Assembly: GCA_035455445.1 (NCBI GenBank)
Contig: DATIFC010000084.1
Coordinates: 1-9,021 of the forward strand
Reading direction: 5' to 3'
DNA length: 9,021 nt
From: AC-32 sp035455445
Lineage (GTDB): Bacteria; Actinomycetota; Thermoleophilia; Gaiellales; Gaiellaceae
The notes below the pieces were generated by a model, which saw only the letters and a program-made list of their open reading frames with translations, made no database searches and was not told the origin of the DNA. How positions within the stretch are numbered: position 1 is the first letter of the stretch; each line of letters opens with the position of its first letter. Position numbers and translations under genes: made by a program. Below, piece by piece: positions 1-6,863 of the stretch.

Positions 1-1166
1 CACCCTGGAACTTCCCGCTCGGGATCCCGCTCACGCAGGCGGCCTTCGCGGTCGCCGCCGGGAACGCGGTGGTGCTGAAGCCCTCGGAGCTGACCCCGCT
101 CACGGGCGGCTGGGTCGAGCGGCTCTTTCGAGAGGCGGGTGCGCCCGACGGGCTCGTGCGGGTCGTGCAGGGGCGCGGCGAGACGGGCGGGGCGCTCGTG
201 CGTGCGCCCGGGATCGCAAAGCTCGTCTTCACCGGCTCCGGGGCTGTCGGCCGGCTGGTGGCCGCCGCGGCGGGGGAGCGGCTCCGGCCCGTCACGCTCG
301 AGCTCGGCGGCAAGGACGCGATGCTCGTCTTCGAGGACGCCGACCTCGACCGCGCGGTCGCGGGCGCGCTCTGGGGCTCGTTCTCGAACTGCGGCCAGGT
401 GTGCTCCGGCGTCGAGCGGATCTACGTGGCGCAGCCGCTCCACGAGGCGTTCCTCGAGGAGCTCGTGCGGCGGACGAGGAAGCTGCGGCTCGGGCGCGGC
501 GACAGGCTCGAGACCGAGCTCGGGCCGCTGATCGCCGAGGAGCGGCGCGGCCACGTCGAGGAGCTCGTGCAGGACGCGGTCGGCCGTGGCGCCGAGCTGC
601 GGACCGGCGGCCGCCACGCGGAGGTCGGCCTCCCGGGCTGGTTCTACGAGCCCACCGTCCTCAGCGGGGTCGAGCGCGAGGCGCGGATCGAGCGGGAGGA
701 GATCTTCGGCCCCGTCGTCACCGTCGAGCCATTCCGGGACGAGGCCGAGGCGGTGCGGCTCGCGAACGGGTCGTCGTTCGGGCTGGGAGCCAGCATCTGG
801 ACGCGGGACCTCGGGCGTGCCCAGCGGCTCGCGCCACGGCTCGATGCCGGCTCGGTCTGGACGAACGACGTCGCGTACTCCTACGGCGCCGGCCAGGCGA
901 CGTGGGGCGGGACGAAGGAGTCCGGCTTCGGCCGCACGCACGGCAGGCACGGGCTCTACGAGCTCTCGAAGGTGAAGTACGCCGACTTCGACCGCGGCCG
1001 CGTTCCCGCGCCCTGGTGGTATCCCTACGACGAGGGCGTGGCCGACGGCTTCGCCGGCGTGCTCGAGCTGCTCTACGGCGAGGGCCTGCCGCGGAAGCTC
1101 GCGAGCGCGTGGGCGCACCGGCGTGGGCTCTGGCGGCTCGGGCGGCGGTACCGTTCCAGGCTGTGA
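1..1166 (+). CDS. NAD(P)-dependent aldehyde dehydrogenase, 5'-truncated by window edge
   Basis: The protein oxidises an aldehyde to the carboxylic acid with NAD(P)+; the substrate cannot be told from sequence. The reading frame is open from the window edge (first whole codon at base 3), so the true start lies upstream. The 387 visible residues begin with PWNFP, whose Asn forms the oxyanion hole in this superfamily. Then come the cofactor-loop motif FTGSGAVG, the general-base Glu in LELGGK (visible residue 100), the catalytic Cys in NCGQVCSG (residue 134, codon 402-404), EEIFGPVV with the cofactor-binding Glu (residue 233), and the usual C-terminal KESGFGRTHG block. Roughly 140-170 residues are missing at the N-terminus, judging from family length. 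A basic, Trp/Tyr-rich tail of about 60 residues follows the point where many family members end. The stop overlaps the moaC start (GTGA). Any link to the downstream Moco and cytochrome genes is unclear. Confidence 0.95.
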   Translation, partial: PWNFPLGIPLTQAAFAVAAGNAVVLKPSELTPLTGGWVERLFREAGAPDGLVRVVQGRGETGGALVRAPGIAKLVFTGSGAVGRLVAAAAGERLRPVTLELGGKDAMLVFEDADLDRAVAGALWGSFSNCGQVCSGVERIYVAQPLHEAFLEELVRRTRKLRLGRGDRLETELGPLIAEERRGHVEELVQDAVGRGAELRTGGRHAEVGLPGWFYEPTVLSGVEREARIEREEIFGPVVTVEPFRDEAEAVRLANGSSFGLGASIWTRDLGRAQRLAPRLDAGSVWTNDVAYSYGAGQATWGGTKESGFGRTHGRHGLYELSKVKYADFDRGRVPAPWWYPYDEGVADGFAGVLELLYGEGLPRKLASAWAHRRGLWRLGRRYRSRL

Positions 1167-1600
1167 GCGAGCTCTCCCATGTGGACGAGGCGGGCGAGGT
1201 GCGGATGGTGGATGTCGGCGGCAAGCCGTCGTCGCGACGGCGCGCGGTCGCCCGCGCGGTGCTGCGGGTCGCGCCCGAGACTGCCTCGCGGCTCGGCTCG
1301 CTGCCGAAGGGCGACGCGCTCACGACGGCGAAGCTGGCCGGGATCATGGCCGCCAAGCGGACGAGCGAGCTGATCCCGCTCTGCCACCCGCTGCCGCTCA
1401 CGCACGTCGCGGTGGAGATCGAGGTCGGCGCGGCGGTCGAGATCACGGCCTCGGCCGAGACGACCGCGCAGACGGGGGTCGAGATGGAGGCGCTCGTCGC
1501 CGCGTCGGTCGCGGCGCTGACGGTCTACGACATGGCGAAGGCGATCGACTCCTCGATGGAGGTCGCCGAGGTGCGGCTGCTGGAGAAGACGAAGTCGTGA
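1163..1600 (+). CDS. moaC: Cyclic pyranopterin monophosphate synthase MoaC
   Basis: MoaC acts with MoaA in the first stage of molybdenum cofactor synthesis, converting the MoaA product 3',8-cyclo-GTP to cyclic pyranopterin monophosphate in the cytosol. The 145-residue product is slightly shorter than E. coli MoaC (about 160). Recognisable blocks are the N-terminal MVDVGGKP, LPKGDALTTAKLAGI with Lys49, the core LIPLCHPLPLTHV with His75, TGVEMEAL with Glu107 and Glu109, and LTVYDMAKAID with Asp123 and Lys126. These match the conserved active-site residues of the family. I chose the GTG at 1163 because it gives the family-typical N-terminus (SELSHVDEAGEVRMVDV) and overlaps the aldehyde dehydrogenase stop as GTGA. 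No strong Shine-Dalgarno precedes it, so translation is probably coupled. It overlaps moaB by 4 bases. Confidence 0.96.
   Translation: MSELSHVDEAGEVRMVDVGGKPSSRRRAVARAVLRVAPETASRLGSLPKGDALTTAKLAGIMAAKRTSELIPLCHPLPLTHVAVEIEVGAAVEITASAETTAQTGVEMEALVAASVAALTVYDMAKAIDSSMEVAEVRLLEKTKS
1582..1588 (+). promoter_or_regulatory. Candidate ribosome binding site for moaB
   Basis: GGAGAAG lies inside the 3' end of moaC. The GGAG core ends about 11 nt before the GTG at 1597. It supports that start and suggests that moaB can recruit ribosomes itself as well as being coupled to moaC. Confidence 0.45.
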
Positions 1601-2076
1601 GGGCGGCGGTGCTGACGGTCTCGGACGGCGTCGCGGAGGGCTCGCGGCAGGACGAGAGCGGCGACCTGCTCGCCGCGCTGCTCGGCGAGGAGGGCTACGA
1701 GGTCCAGCGGCGCGTCGTGCCCGACGAGCGCGAGGCCGTCGCCGAGGCGATTGCGGAGCTCGCCGAGGACGCCGCCGTCGTGCTGACCACCGGCGGCACC
1801 GGCCTCGGGCCGCGCGACGTGACCCCGGAGGCGACCGCCGAGGTGCTCGAGCGCGAGGCGCCCGGCATCGCCGAGGCCCTGCGCGCGGACTCGCTGGCCA
1901 GGACGCCACACGCGCTTCTCTCGCGCGGGGTCGCCGGGGTGCGCGGGAGCACGCTCGTCGTGAACCTCCCCGGCTCGCCCGGCGGCTGCCGCGACGGCTT
2001 CGAGGTGCTGCGGCCGGCGCTCGCGCACGCGGTCGCGCTGCTCGCCGGAGAGCCGACGGCTCACCGCCAGACGTGA
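1597..2076 (+). CDS. moaB: Molybdopterin biosynthesis protein, MoaB/MogA family
   Basis: MogA-family proteins adenylylate molybdopterin with ATP before molybdenum insertion; MoaB paralogues do this or have a less defined role. The 159-residue protein is a single MoCF-binding domain. It shows the N-terminal strand VLTVSDG, the glycine-rich signature TTGGTGLGPRDVTPEAT at residues 64-80 with Asp74, and LPGSP at 124-128, which with the signature lines the molybdopterin site in this fold. The GTG at 1597 starts the conserved strand almost at once (MRAAVLTVSD), overlaps the moaC stop by 4 bases (GTGA) and has a GGAG upstream. Pairing with moaC makes a cofactor role more likely than a CinA-like one. 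MoaB cannot be separated from MogA by eye, so the symbol is tentative. Confidence 0.9.
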   Translation: MRAAVLTVSDGVAEGSRQDESGDLLAALLGEEGYEVQRRVVPDEREAVAEAIAELAEDAAVVLTTGGTGLGPRDVTPEATAEVLEREAPGIAEALRADSLARTPHALLSRGVAGVRGSTLVVNLPGSPGGCRDGFEVLRPALAHAVALLAGEPTAHRQT

Positions 2077-2927
2077 CCGCCTTCGCCTACCCCGCCCGCT
2101 TCTACTCGCTCGTCAAGTTCGAGCACACGATCTTCGCCCTGCCCTTCGCGTACGTCGGCGCCTTCCTCGCGGTCGACGGGGTGCCTTCGGCGCACGACCT
2201 CTTCTGGATCACGGTTGCGATGGTCGGCGCCCGCTCGCTCGCGATGGGGCTGAACCGGCTGATCGACGCCGGCCTCGACGCGCGCAACCCGCGTACCGCC
2301 GGACGCGAGCTCCCCGCCGGGCTCCTCTCGCCGGCCGCGGTCCTTGCGTTCTGCGCCGTGGCGCTCGCGGTCTTCCTCGTCGCCGTCTTCCAGCTCGACC
2401 CGCTCGTGCACTGGCTCTGGCCGATCCCGGTCGCGGGCTTCGTCATCTACCCGTACCTGAAGCGCTGGACCTGGCTCTGCCACCTCTGGCTGGGCGCGGT
2501 CGACGGGCTCGCGCCGGTGGGTGCGTGGGCCGCGACCACCGGAACGCTGCCGTGGGAGGCGTGGGCGCTCGGCGGCGCGGTCGCCCTCTGGGTGGCGGGC
2601 TTCGACCTCTTCTACGCGCTGCTCGACCTCGACGTCGACCGCCAGCAGGGGCTGCAGTCGGTCGCGGTGCGGTTCGGGGAGCGCGGCGCCTTCTGGGGTG
2701 CGCGGCTCTTCCACCTCGGGACGGTGGCGCTGCTGGTCGCCGCGGGCGTCGGCCTCTCCGTCGGCGTCTGGTACTGGGTCGGCGTCGCGGTGGTCGCCGC
2801 GCTGCTGGCCTACGAGCACTCGCTCGTCCGGCCGGGCGACCTGCGGCGCCTGGACACGGCGTTCTTCACGATGAACGGCGTCATCTCGGTCGCGTTCTTC
2901 GTCTTCGTGCTGCTGGACGTCCTGTGA
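2073..2927 (+). CDS. mqnP: UbiA-family polyprenyltransferase, probably MqnP of futalosine menaquinone pathway
   Basis: This is an integral membrane prenyltransferase that transfers a polyprenyl chain from its diphosphate to an aromatic acid. The 284-residue protein has both Mg-diphosphate-binding aspartate motifs of the UbiA family: NRLIDAGLD at residues 61-69 (Asn61, Asp65, Asp69) and DLDVD at 185-189 (Asp185, Asp189). About eight or nine hydrophobic segments surround them. The N-terminal stretch KFEHTIFALPFAYVGAFLA resembles the 4-hydroxybenzoate-prenyltransferase-like subgroup that includes MqnP, and a Gram-positive-type host with Ccm genes would use menaquinone. UbiA sensu stricto, MenA or a haem farnesyltransferase are alternatives; the last is less likely from the motif context. 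The GTG start overlaps the moaB stop (GTGA), and its own stop overlaps ccmA in the same way, tying quinone to cytochrome c biogenesis. Confidence 0.85.
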   Translation: MTAFAYPARFYSLVKFEHTIFALPFAYVGAFLAVDGVPSAHDLFWITVAMVGARSLAMGLNRLIDAGLDARNPRTAGRELPAGLLSPAAVLAFCAVALAVFLVAVFQLDPLVHWLWPIPVAGFVIYPYLKRWTWLCHLWLGAVDGLAPVGAWAATTGTLPWEAWALGGAVALWVAGFDLFYALLDLDVDRQQGLQSVAVRFGERGAFWGARLFHLGTVALLVAAGVGLSVGVWYWVGVAVVAALLAYEHSLVRPGDLRRLDTAFFTMNGVISVAFFVFVLLDVL

Positions 2928-3508
2928 TCCGTGCGGCCGGGCTCGAGAAGCGCTACGGCGAGAAGCGCGTGCTGCGCGGGCTTGACTTCGAGCTCGAGCG
3001 GGGCGGCTTCCTCGTGGTCACGGGGCCCAACGGCGCGGGCAAGACGACGCTGCTGCGGCTCTGCGCCGGCCTCGCCCTGCCGACCGGGGGGACGCTCGAG
3101 GTGGAGCCGGGGCGTGCGGCGATCGGCTTCCTCGCCCACGAGCCGCTCGTCTATCGCGAGCTCTCCGCGCTCGAGAACCTCGACCTCTACGGCCGCCTCT
3201 ACCGCGTCCCCGAGCGGCGCGAGCGGATCGGGATGCTGCTCGAGCGCTTCGGTCTCTGGGAGTCGCGCCGGGTTCGCTCGGCCAAGCTCTCGCGCGGGCA
3301 GCTGCAGCGCCTGGCGCTCTGCCGCTCGCTGCTGCACAGGCCCGAGCTGCTGATTCTCGACGAGCCGTTCAGCGGACTGGACGCCGAGGGGGCTGAGCTG
3401 CTCGACCGCGAGCTGGCGGGGATGCGGGAGCGGCGGACGATCCTCTGCGCCACCCACGATCCCGACCGGGTCGCCCCGCTCGCCAGCGGGAGGCTCGCGC
3501 TCGCGTGA
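2924..3508 (+). CDS. ccmA: Haem exporter / cytochrome c biogenesis ABC ATPase CcmA
   Basis: CcmA is the cytosolic ATPase that works with CcmB and CcmC to release holo-CcmE (haem chaperone) in System I cytochrome c maturation. The 194-residue product is one short ABC domain, which is the usual CcmA size. Visible motifs are Walker A GPNGAGKTT (residues 34-42), the CcmA-like FLAHEPLVYREL segment where the Q-loop sits, the signature LSRGQ (122-126), Walker B LLILDEP with Asp146 and Glu147, and the switch His178 in CATHD. The signature has Arg where many ABC proteins carry Gly (LSGGQ), a common variation. I chose the GTG at 2924 from the GTGA overlap with the prenyltransferase stop; it gives the typical short N-terminus before the first strand. 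It overlaps ccmB by 4 bases. Confidence 0.94.
   Translation: MIRAAGLEKRYGEKRVLRGLDFELERGGFLVVTGPNGAGKTTLLRLCAGLALPTGGTLEVEPGRAAIGFLAHEPLVYRELSALENLDLYGRLYRVPERRERIGMLLERFGLWESRRVRSAKLSRGQLQRLALCRSLLHRPELLILDEPFSGLDAEGAELLDRELAGMRERRTILCATHDPDRVAPLASGRLALA
3488..3493 (+). promoter_or_regulatory. Candidate ribosome binding site for ccmB
   Basis: GGGAGG inside the end of ccmA lies 11 nt before the GTG at 3505. It supports that start alongside the GTGA overlap. Confidence 0.4.
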
Positions 3509-4146
3509 TCCGCTACCTCGGAGACGCGGCCGTGCTGGCCCGCAAGGACCTGCGCCTCGAGCTGCGGGCCCGCGACACGCTGCCGGCGATGCTGTTGTTC
3601 GTGCTCGCGATCCTCGTCGTCTTCCACTTCGCGCTTCCCGACGGCTCCTCGCGGCTAGCCGAGCTCGGCCTGCTCTGGGTGGCGATCGTCTTCACCGCGC
3701 TGCTCGGCCTCGGGCGGGCGTTCGTGGCAGAGCGGGAGCAGGGCCTGCTGGACGGGCTCGTGCTGGCGCCTGTCGACCGCAGCGCGATCTGGCTCGCGAA
3801 GGGGATCGCCACCTTCGCGTTCCTGGCCGCGGCAGAGGTCGTCGCCCTGCCCGCGTTCGCGCTCTTCTTCTCGCCGGTCGGGTGGTCGACGGTCGCCGGA
3901 GTGGTGCTGGCCGACCTCGGCATCTGCGCGGTCGGGACGCTGCTCGCGGCAATGGCGGCCGCGGGCCGCGCGCGCGAGCTGCTGCTGCCGTTGCTCTTCC
4001 TGCCGCTGGCGTTGCCGATCGTGATCGGCGGTGTGGGCGCGAGCGTCGCCGACGGCTCCGGGCGCTACCTCGGCTTCCTCGCCCTCTACGACGCGATCTT
4101 CGCGCTGCTCGCGTGGGCGTCGTTCGAGTACGTCGTCACGGAGTGA
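3505..4146 (+). CDS. ccmB: Haem exporter membrane protein CcmB
   Basis: CcmB is the membrane partner of CcmA in the CcmABCD complex of System I cytochrome c maturation. The 213-residue protein has a basic N-terminal segment (RKDLRLELRARD) followed by about six hydrophobic helices, near the usual family length of about 220. The loop REQGLLDGLVLAPVDRSAIW after the second helix, and RARELLLPLLFLPLALPIV before the late helices, are characteristic of CcmB. The GTG at 3505 overlaps the ccmA stop (GTGA). It is the last gene of the forward operon, and its final 11 bases overlap the 3' end of the opposing ccmF gene. The ccmC gene that normally follows it is instead beyond ccmF, about 2 kb away. Confidence 0.93.
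   Translation: MIRYLGDAAVLARKDLRLELRARDTLPAMLLFVLAILVVFHFALPDGSSRLAELGLLWVAIVFTALLGLGRAFVAEREQGLLDGLVLAPVDRSAIWLAKGIATFAFLAAAEVVALPAFALFFSPVGWSTVAGVVLADLGICAVGTLLAAMAAAGRARELLLPLLFLPLALPIVIGGVGASVADGSGRYLGFLALYDAIFALLAWASFEYVVTE
4136..4146. other. Convergent 3' overlap of ccmB and ccmF
   Basis: The last 11 bases of ccmB (TGA at 4144-4146) overlap the last codons of ccmF on the opposite strand (stop at 4136-4138). No spacer is left for a terminator between them, so transcripts from both sides must run into the other gene and could form antisense pairs at their 3' ends. Confidence 0.9.
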
Positions 4147-6118
4147 CGGGTACCGGCGCCCCGCGCCGCGCCAGGCGGCGCTGCTCGCGCTCGTCCGGCC
4201 ACATCGCGACCAGCGAGCCGAGCAGGAAGACGAGGCCTGCGAGCCAGATCAGGTCGACGAGCGGGTTGACGAGCGCCTTGATCACCACCGAGCCGCGGTT
4301 CAGCTGCTCGCCGATCAGGAACAAGTCCTCCGCCCGCAGCCAGTCCGTGCGGATCGCGACCTCGTTCGAGACCTCCTGCTCGGCCGGATAGCTGTTCTTG
4401 CCGGCCAGGTAGACGCCGAGGTTCTGTCCGTCCCGGCGAACGGCGAGGCGCGCCCGTACCTCGGTCCGGTTCGGCTCGCTGCGCGCCACCGTGCCGAGGT
4501 AGGTGAGCTGGTAGCCGCGGATGCTCATCGTCTGGCCCGGTCTCAGCTTCTGCACCTTGGACGAGCCGTACGCGCCGCCGGCCACGCCGAGCGCGAGCAT
4601 GACGATCGCGGCGTGCACGATGTACCCGCCGTAGCGGCGGCGGTTGCGCCCGACGAGCGACGAGAAGGCGCCGAGCCAGGTCGCGTCGCCGAGCGCCTTG
4701 CGCGCTCGCGTGCCGCGGACGAACTCGAGCACGATGGTGGCCAGGACGAAGGCGCAGAACGTGTAGGCGACGAGCGCGGGGACGCTCGAGCCCGCGCCGA
4801 GGGCGACGAGCGCGACGCCGCAAGCGAGCGCGAACGCCGAGGGCCAGACGAGGCTCGCCCCCAGCGCGCGCAACGAGCTCCGCCGCCACGCGACCAGCGG
4901 CCCGATGCCCATCAGCAGCAGCAGCGGCAGCCCGAAGACTCGCAGGAAGAAGTCGAAGTACGGCGGCCCCACTGTCATCTTCTCCCCGCGCACGAGCTCG
5001 GAGAGCAGCGGGAAGGCGACCCCCCAGAGCACCGTGAGCGTGAAGGCGACCAGCAGCAGGTTGTTGTAGAGGAACGCGGCCTCGCGCGAGGCGAGCGACT
5101 CCAGGCGCGTCTTCGTCCGCAGCAGCGGCAGCCGCCAGAAGATGAGCGCCGTCGCGAACGCCGCGGCGAGCGCGATGAAGCCGAGCAGCCAGGGGCCGAT
5201 CGTCGACTGCGCGAAGCTGTGGATCGAGCTGATCACCCCGCTGCGCGTGAGGAAGGTGCCGAAGATCGAGAGGCAGAACGCGAGCGAGACGAGCACGACG
5301 TTCCAGACCCGGAGCATGTTCTTCTTCTCCTGCACCATCACCGAGTGCAGGAACGCCGTCGAGGCGAGCCACGGCATCAGCGCCGCGTTCTCGACGGGGT
5401 CCCAGGCGTAGTAACCGCCCCAGCCGACCTCCTCGTAGGCCCACTTGGCGCCGAGCAGGATGCCGATCCCGAGGGCCGTCCAGGCGAGCAGCGTCCACCG
5501 GCGGGTGGCGACGATCCAGCGCTCGTCGACGCGGCCCGAGAGGAGCGCGCCGGCCGCGAACGCGAACGGGATCGTCATCCCGACGTAGCCGAGGTAGAGC
5601 AGCGGCGGGTGGATCATCATGTACGGGTTCTGCAGGCTAGGCACGAGGCCGCTGCCGTCCAGGGGCGCGGCCTGGCGCTCGAAGGGGCTCGAGACGAAGA
5701 CGAGCAGGAACGCGAAGAACGTCGCGACGCCGCCGAGCACCGGCACCGTCCACGGCAGGAGCCGGCGGATCAGGTCGCGGTTCAGCGTCACCGCCAGCGA
5801 GCCGAGGCCGGTGAGCACGAGCAGCCAGAGCAGGAGCGACCCCTCCTGGCCGCCCCAGAACGCGGTGTACGAGTACGGGAACGGCAGCTTGCGCGCCGAG
5901 TGGGCCGCCACGTAGCTGTACGAGAAGTCGCGGGCCTGGAGCGCGTGCAGGAGGACGAGCGCGGCCACCGCCGTCGCCGCGAAGGCGCCGACGATCGCGT
6001 TGCGCGCCGACTCGTGCAGCCGGCGGCGTCCCCGGCGAGCCGCGAAGGAGCCCGCGAGCACCGCGTAGAGCGCGAGCCCGAAAGCCACGATGAGGGCGGC
6101 GCGCCCGAGGTCGGCCAC
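4136..6118 (-). CDS. ccmF: Cytochrome c haem lyase subunit CcmF
   Basis: CcmF takes haem from CcmE and, with CcmH-type partners, ligates it to CXXCH apocytochromes on the outer face of the membrane. The 660-residue length matches full CcmF, with about 15 hydrophobic segments. Key sites are FWGGQEGSLLLW (88-99), His170 in HPPLLYLGY, the WWD domain WGGYYAWDPVENA (233-245), His258 in FLHSVMVQEKK, His300 in SIHSFA, and His502 in YGGYIVHA before the periplasmic domain. These correspond by position to the haem-ligand histidines described for E. coli CcmF. The final helix (IWLAGLVFLLGSLVAMW) is also typical. In the WWD motif a Tyr (237) stands where Trp is usual. The start is GTG at 6118 with no Shine-Dalgarno and a -10-like box six nt upstream. 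It converges on ccmB and diverges from ccmC. Confidence 0.96.
   Translation of the reverse strand: MADLGRAALIVAFGLALYAVLAGSFAARRGRRRLHESARNAIVGAFAATAVAALVLLHALQARDFSYSYVAAHSARKLPFPYSYTAFWGGQEGSLLLWLLVLTGLGSLAVTLNRDLIRRLLPWTVPVLGGVATFFAFLLVFVSSPFERQAAPLDGSGLVPSLQNPYMMIHPPLLYLGYVGMTIPFAFAAGALLSGRVDERWIVATRRWTLLAWTALGIGILLGAKWAYEEVGWGGYYAWDPVENAALMPWLASTAFLHSVMVQEKKNMLRVWNVVLVSLAFCLSIFGTFLTRSGVISSIHSFAQSTIGPWLLGFIALAAAFATALIFWRLPLLRTKTRLESLASREAAFLYNNLLLVAFTLTVLWGVAFPLLSELVRGEKMTVGPPYFDFFLRVFGLPLLLLMGIGPLVAWRRSSLRALGASLVWPSAFALACGVALVALGAGSSVPALVAYTFCAFVLATIVLEFVRGTRARKALGDATWLGAFSSLVGRNRRRYGGYIVHAAIVMLALGVAGGAYGSSKVQKLRPGQTMSIRGYQLTYLGTVARSEPNRTEVRARLAVRRDGQNLGVYLAGKNSYPAEQEVSNEVAIRTDWLRAEDLFLIGEQLNRGSVVIKALVNPLVDLIWLAGLVFLLGSLVAMWPDEREQRRLARRGAPVPVTP
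4163..4181. terminator. GC-rich hairpin just past ccmB, possible weak terminator
   Basis: GCGCCGC (4163-4169) pairs with GCGGCGC (4175-4181) around a 5-nt loop, 17 bases after the ccmB stop and inside the last codons of ccmF. No T-run follows on either strand. In DNA this GC-rich such stems arise by chance, so a terminator role for the ccmB operon is only a possibility. Confidence 0.25.
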
Positions 6119-6130
6119 GTCGCGAGTCTA
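6119..6130 (-). promoter_or_regulatory. Candidate leaderless promoter -10 for ccmF
   Basis: On the minus strand TAGACT (6130 to 6125) is followed by six bases and then the ccmF GTG at 6118. A TAnnnT box at that distance would place transcription initiation at or next to the start codon, giving a leaderless mRNA. This fits the absence of a Shine-Dalgarno. No good -35 box is visible 16-18 bases upstream. Confidence 0.45.
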
Positions 6131-6150
6131 GCGGCCGGCGGGCGGCGTTC

Positions 6151-6159
6151 TGCGATGAT
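6151..6159 (+). promoter_or_regulatory. Candidate extended -10 promoter for ccmC
   Basis: TGCGATGAT fits an extended -10 (TGn followed by GATGAT, 4 of 6 matches to TATAAT). It ends 14 bases before the ccmC GTG, so the leader would be about 8 nt. It lies in the 55 bp space shared with the divergent ccmF promoter. No convincing -35 box or Shine-Dalgarno is seen. Confidence 0.3.
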
Positions 6160-6173
6160 TCCGGCGGTTTCCC

Positions 6174-6863
6174 GTGGTCGCCCGCCTGCGCCAGATCCCG
6201 CTCTCCACCCACGCCTGGGCCACCGTCGCCCTGCTCGGCGCGGCGATCGTCCTCGTCTTCTTCTACGCCCCGCTGGACGCCGACCAGGGGCTGACGCAGA
6301 AGATCTTCTACATCCACGTCCCGATCGCGCTGACCGCCTACGCGTGCTTCGGCTGGGGCGCCTGGAAGGCGTTCGTGCACCTGCGCTCGCGGCCGCCGGG
6401 CGCCGACCTGGAGAGCTACTCGGCGATCCACCAGGGGCTGATCTTCGGGGCGCTGACGCTCGTCACCGGCTCGATCTGGGCGCGGGCCTCGTGGGGGATC
6501 TGGTGGACGTGGAGCTCGAACCAGCTCGTGATGTTCCTGATCCTATTCCTGTTCTACTCGGCGTACTTCATGCTCCGCTACTCGGTCGATCCGGGGCCCG
6601 CGCGGGCGAACATGTGCGCGGTCTACGCGCTCTTCGGGGTGGTGCTGATCCCCGTGAGCTGGCTCTCGATCCGGCTCGCGAACGACTTCATCCACCCGAC
6701 GGTCTTCACGCGGCACGGGCCGCAGATGTCGGGCTCGATGTTCTTCACCTTCTGCGTCTGCTGGGCCGGGCTGCTCGCGCTCGCCGCGACGATGTACCGC
6801 GTCGAGCTCGCGGGCAAGCGGCTGGACGCGCGGCTGCGCGAGCTGCGGGAACTGCTCGCGTGA
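6174..6863 (+). CDS. ccmC: Haem handling membrane protein CcmC
   Basis: CcmC binds haem at the outer membrane face and passes it to CcmE, with CcmAB and CcmD. The 229-residue protein has about six hydrophobic helices. It shows His48 in KIFYIHVP and His174 in NDFIHPTVF, corresponding to the two haem-ligand histidines of the family, and TGSIW at 98-102 before the WWD segment WGIWWTWSSNQLV (107-119). The Asp that normally follows the Trp run is Ser114 here (codon 6513-6515). In-frame stops at 6129 and 6156 limit the start, and GTG at 6174 is the first available; no Shine-Dalgarno is visible. CcsA/ResC of System II shares the WWD domain, but the length, the HVP motif and the neighbours favour CcmC. 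A CcmD-like gene follows after 88 bases. Confidence 0.93.
   Translation: MVARLRQIPLSTHAWATVALLGAAIVLVFFYAPLDADQGLTQKIFYIHVPIALTAYACFGWGAWKAFVHLRSRPPGADLESYSAIHQGLIFGALTLVTGSIWARASWGIWWTWSSNQLVMFLILFLFYSAYFMLRYSVDPGPARANMCAVYALFGVVLIPVSWLSIRLANDFIHPTVFTRHGPQMSGSMFFTFCVCWAGLLALAATMYRVELAGKRLDARLRELRELLA

Noticed and set aside
457..570. Repeated CGAGGAGCTCGTGC at about 457 and 557 as a possible direct repeat
   Set aside because: Both copies encode similar Glu-Glu-Leu-Val stretches with preferred codons; coding bias explains them.
401..1162. Extension of the moaC frame upstream into the aldehyde dehydrogenase, suggesting a fusion protein
   Set aside because: The upstream translation is Arg/Ala-rich shadow sequence. 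The family-like MoaC N-terminus begins at GTG 1163, and the ALDH frame is the coding one upstream.
2061..2819. A 252-codon minus-strand frame opposite mqnP
   Set aside because: Low-complexity Arg/Glu/Asp composition, and the + strand encodes a clear UbiA-family protein with both aspartate motifs.
6155..6173. ATG at 6155 as an alternative ccmC start
   Set aside because: It is out of frame with ccmC, and the ccmC frame has a stop at 6156-6158.
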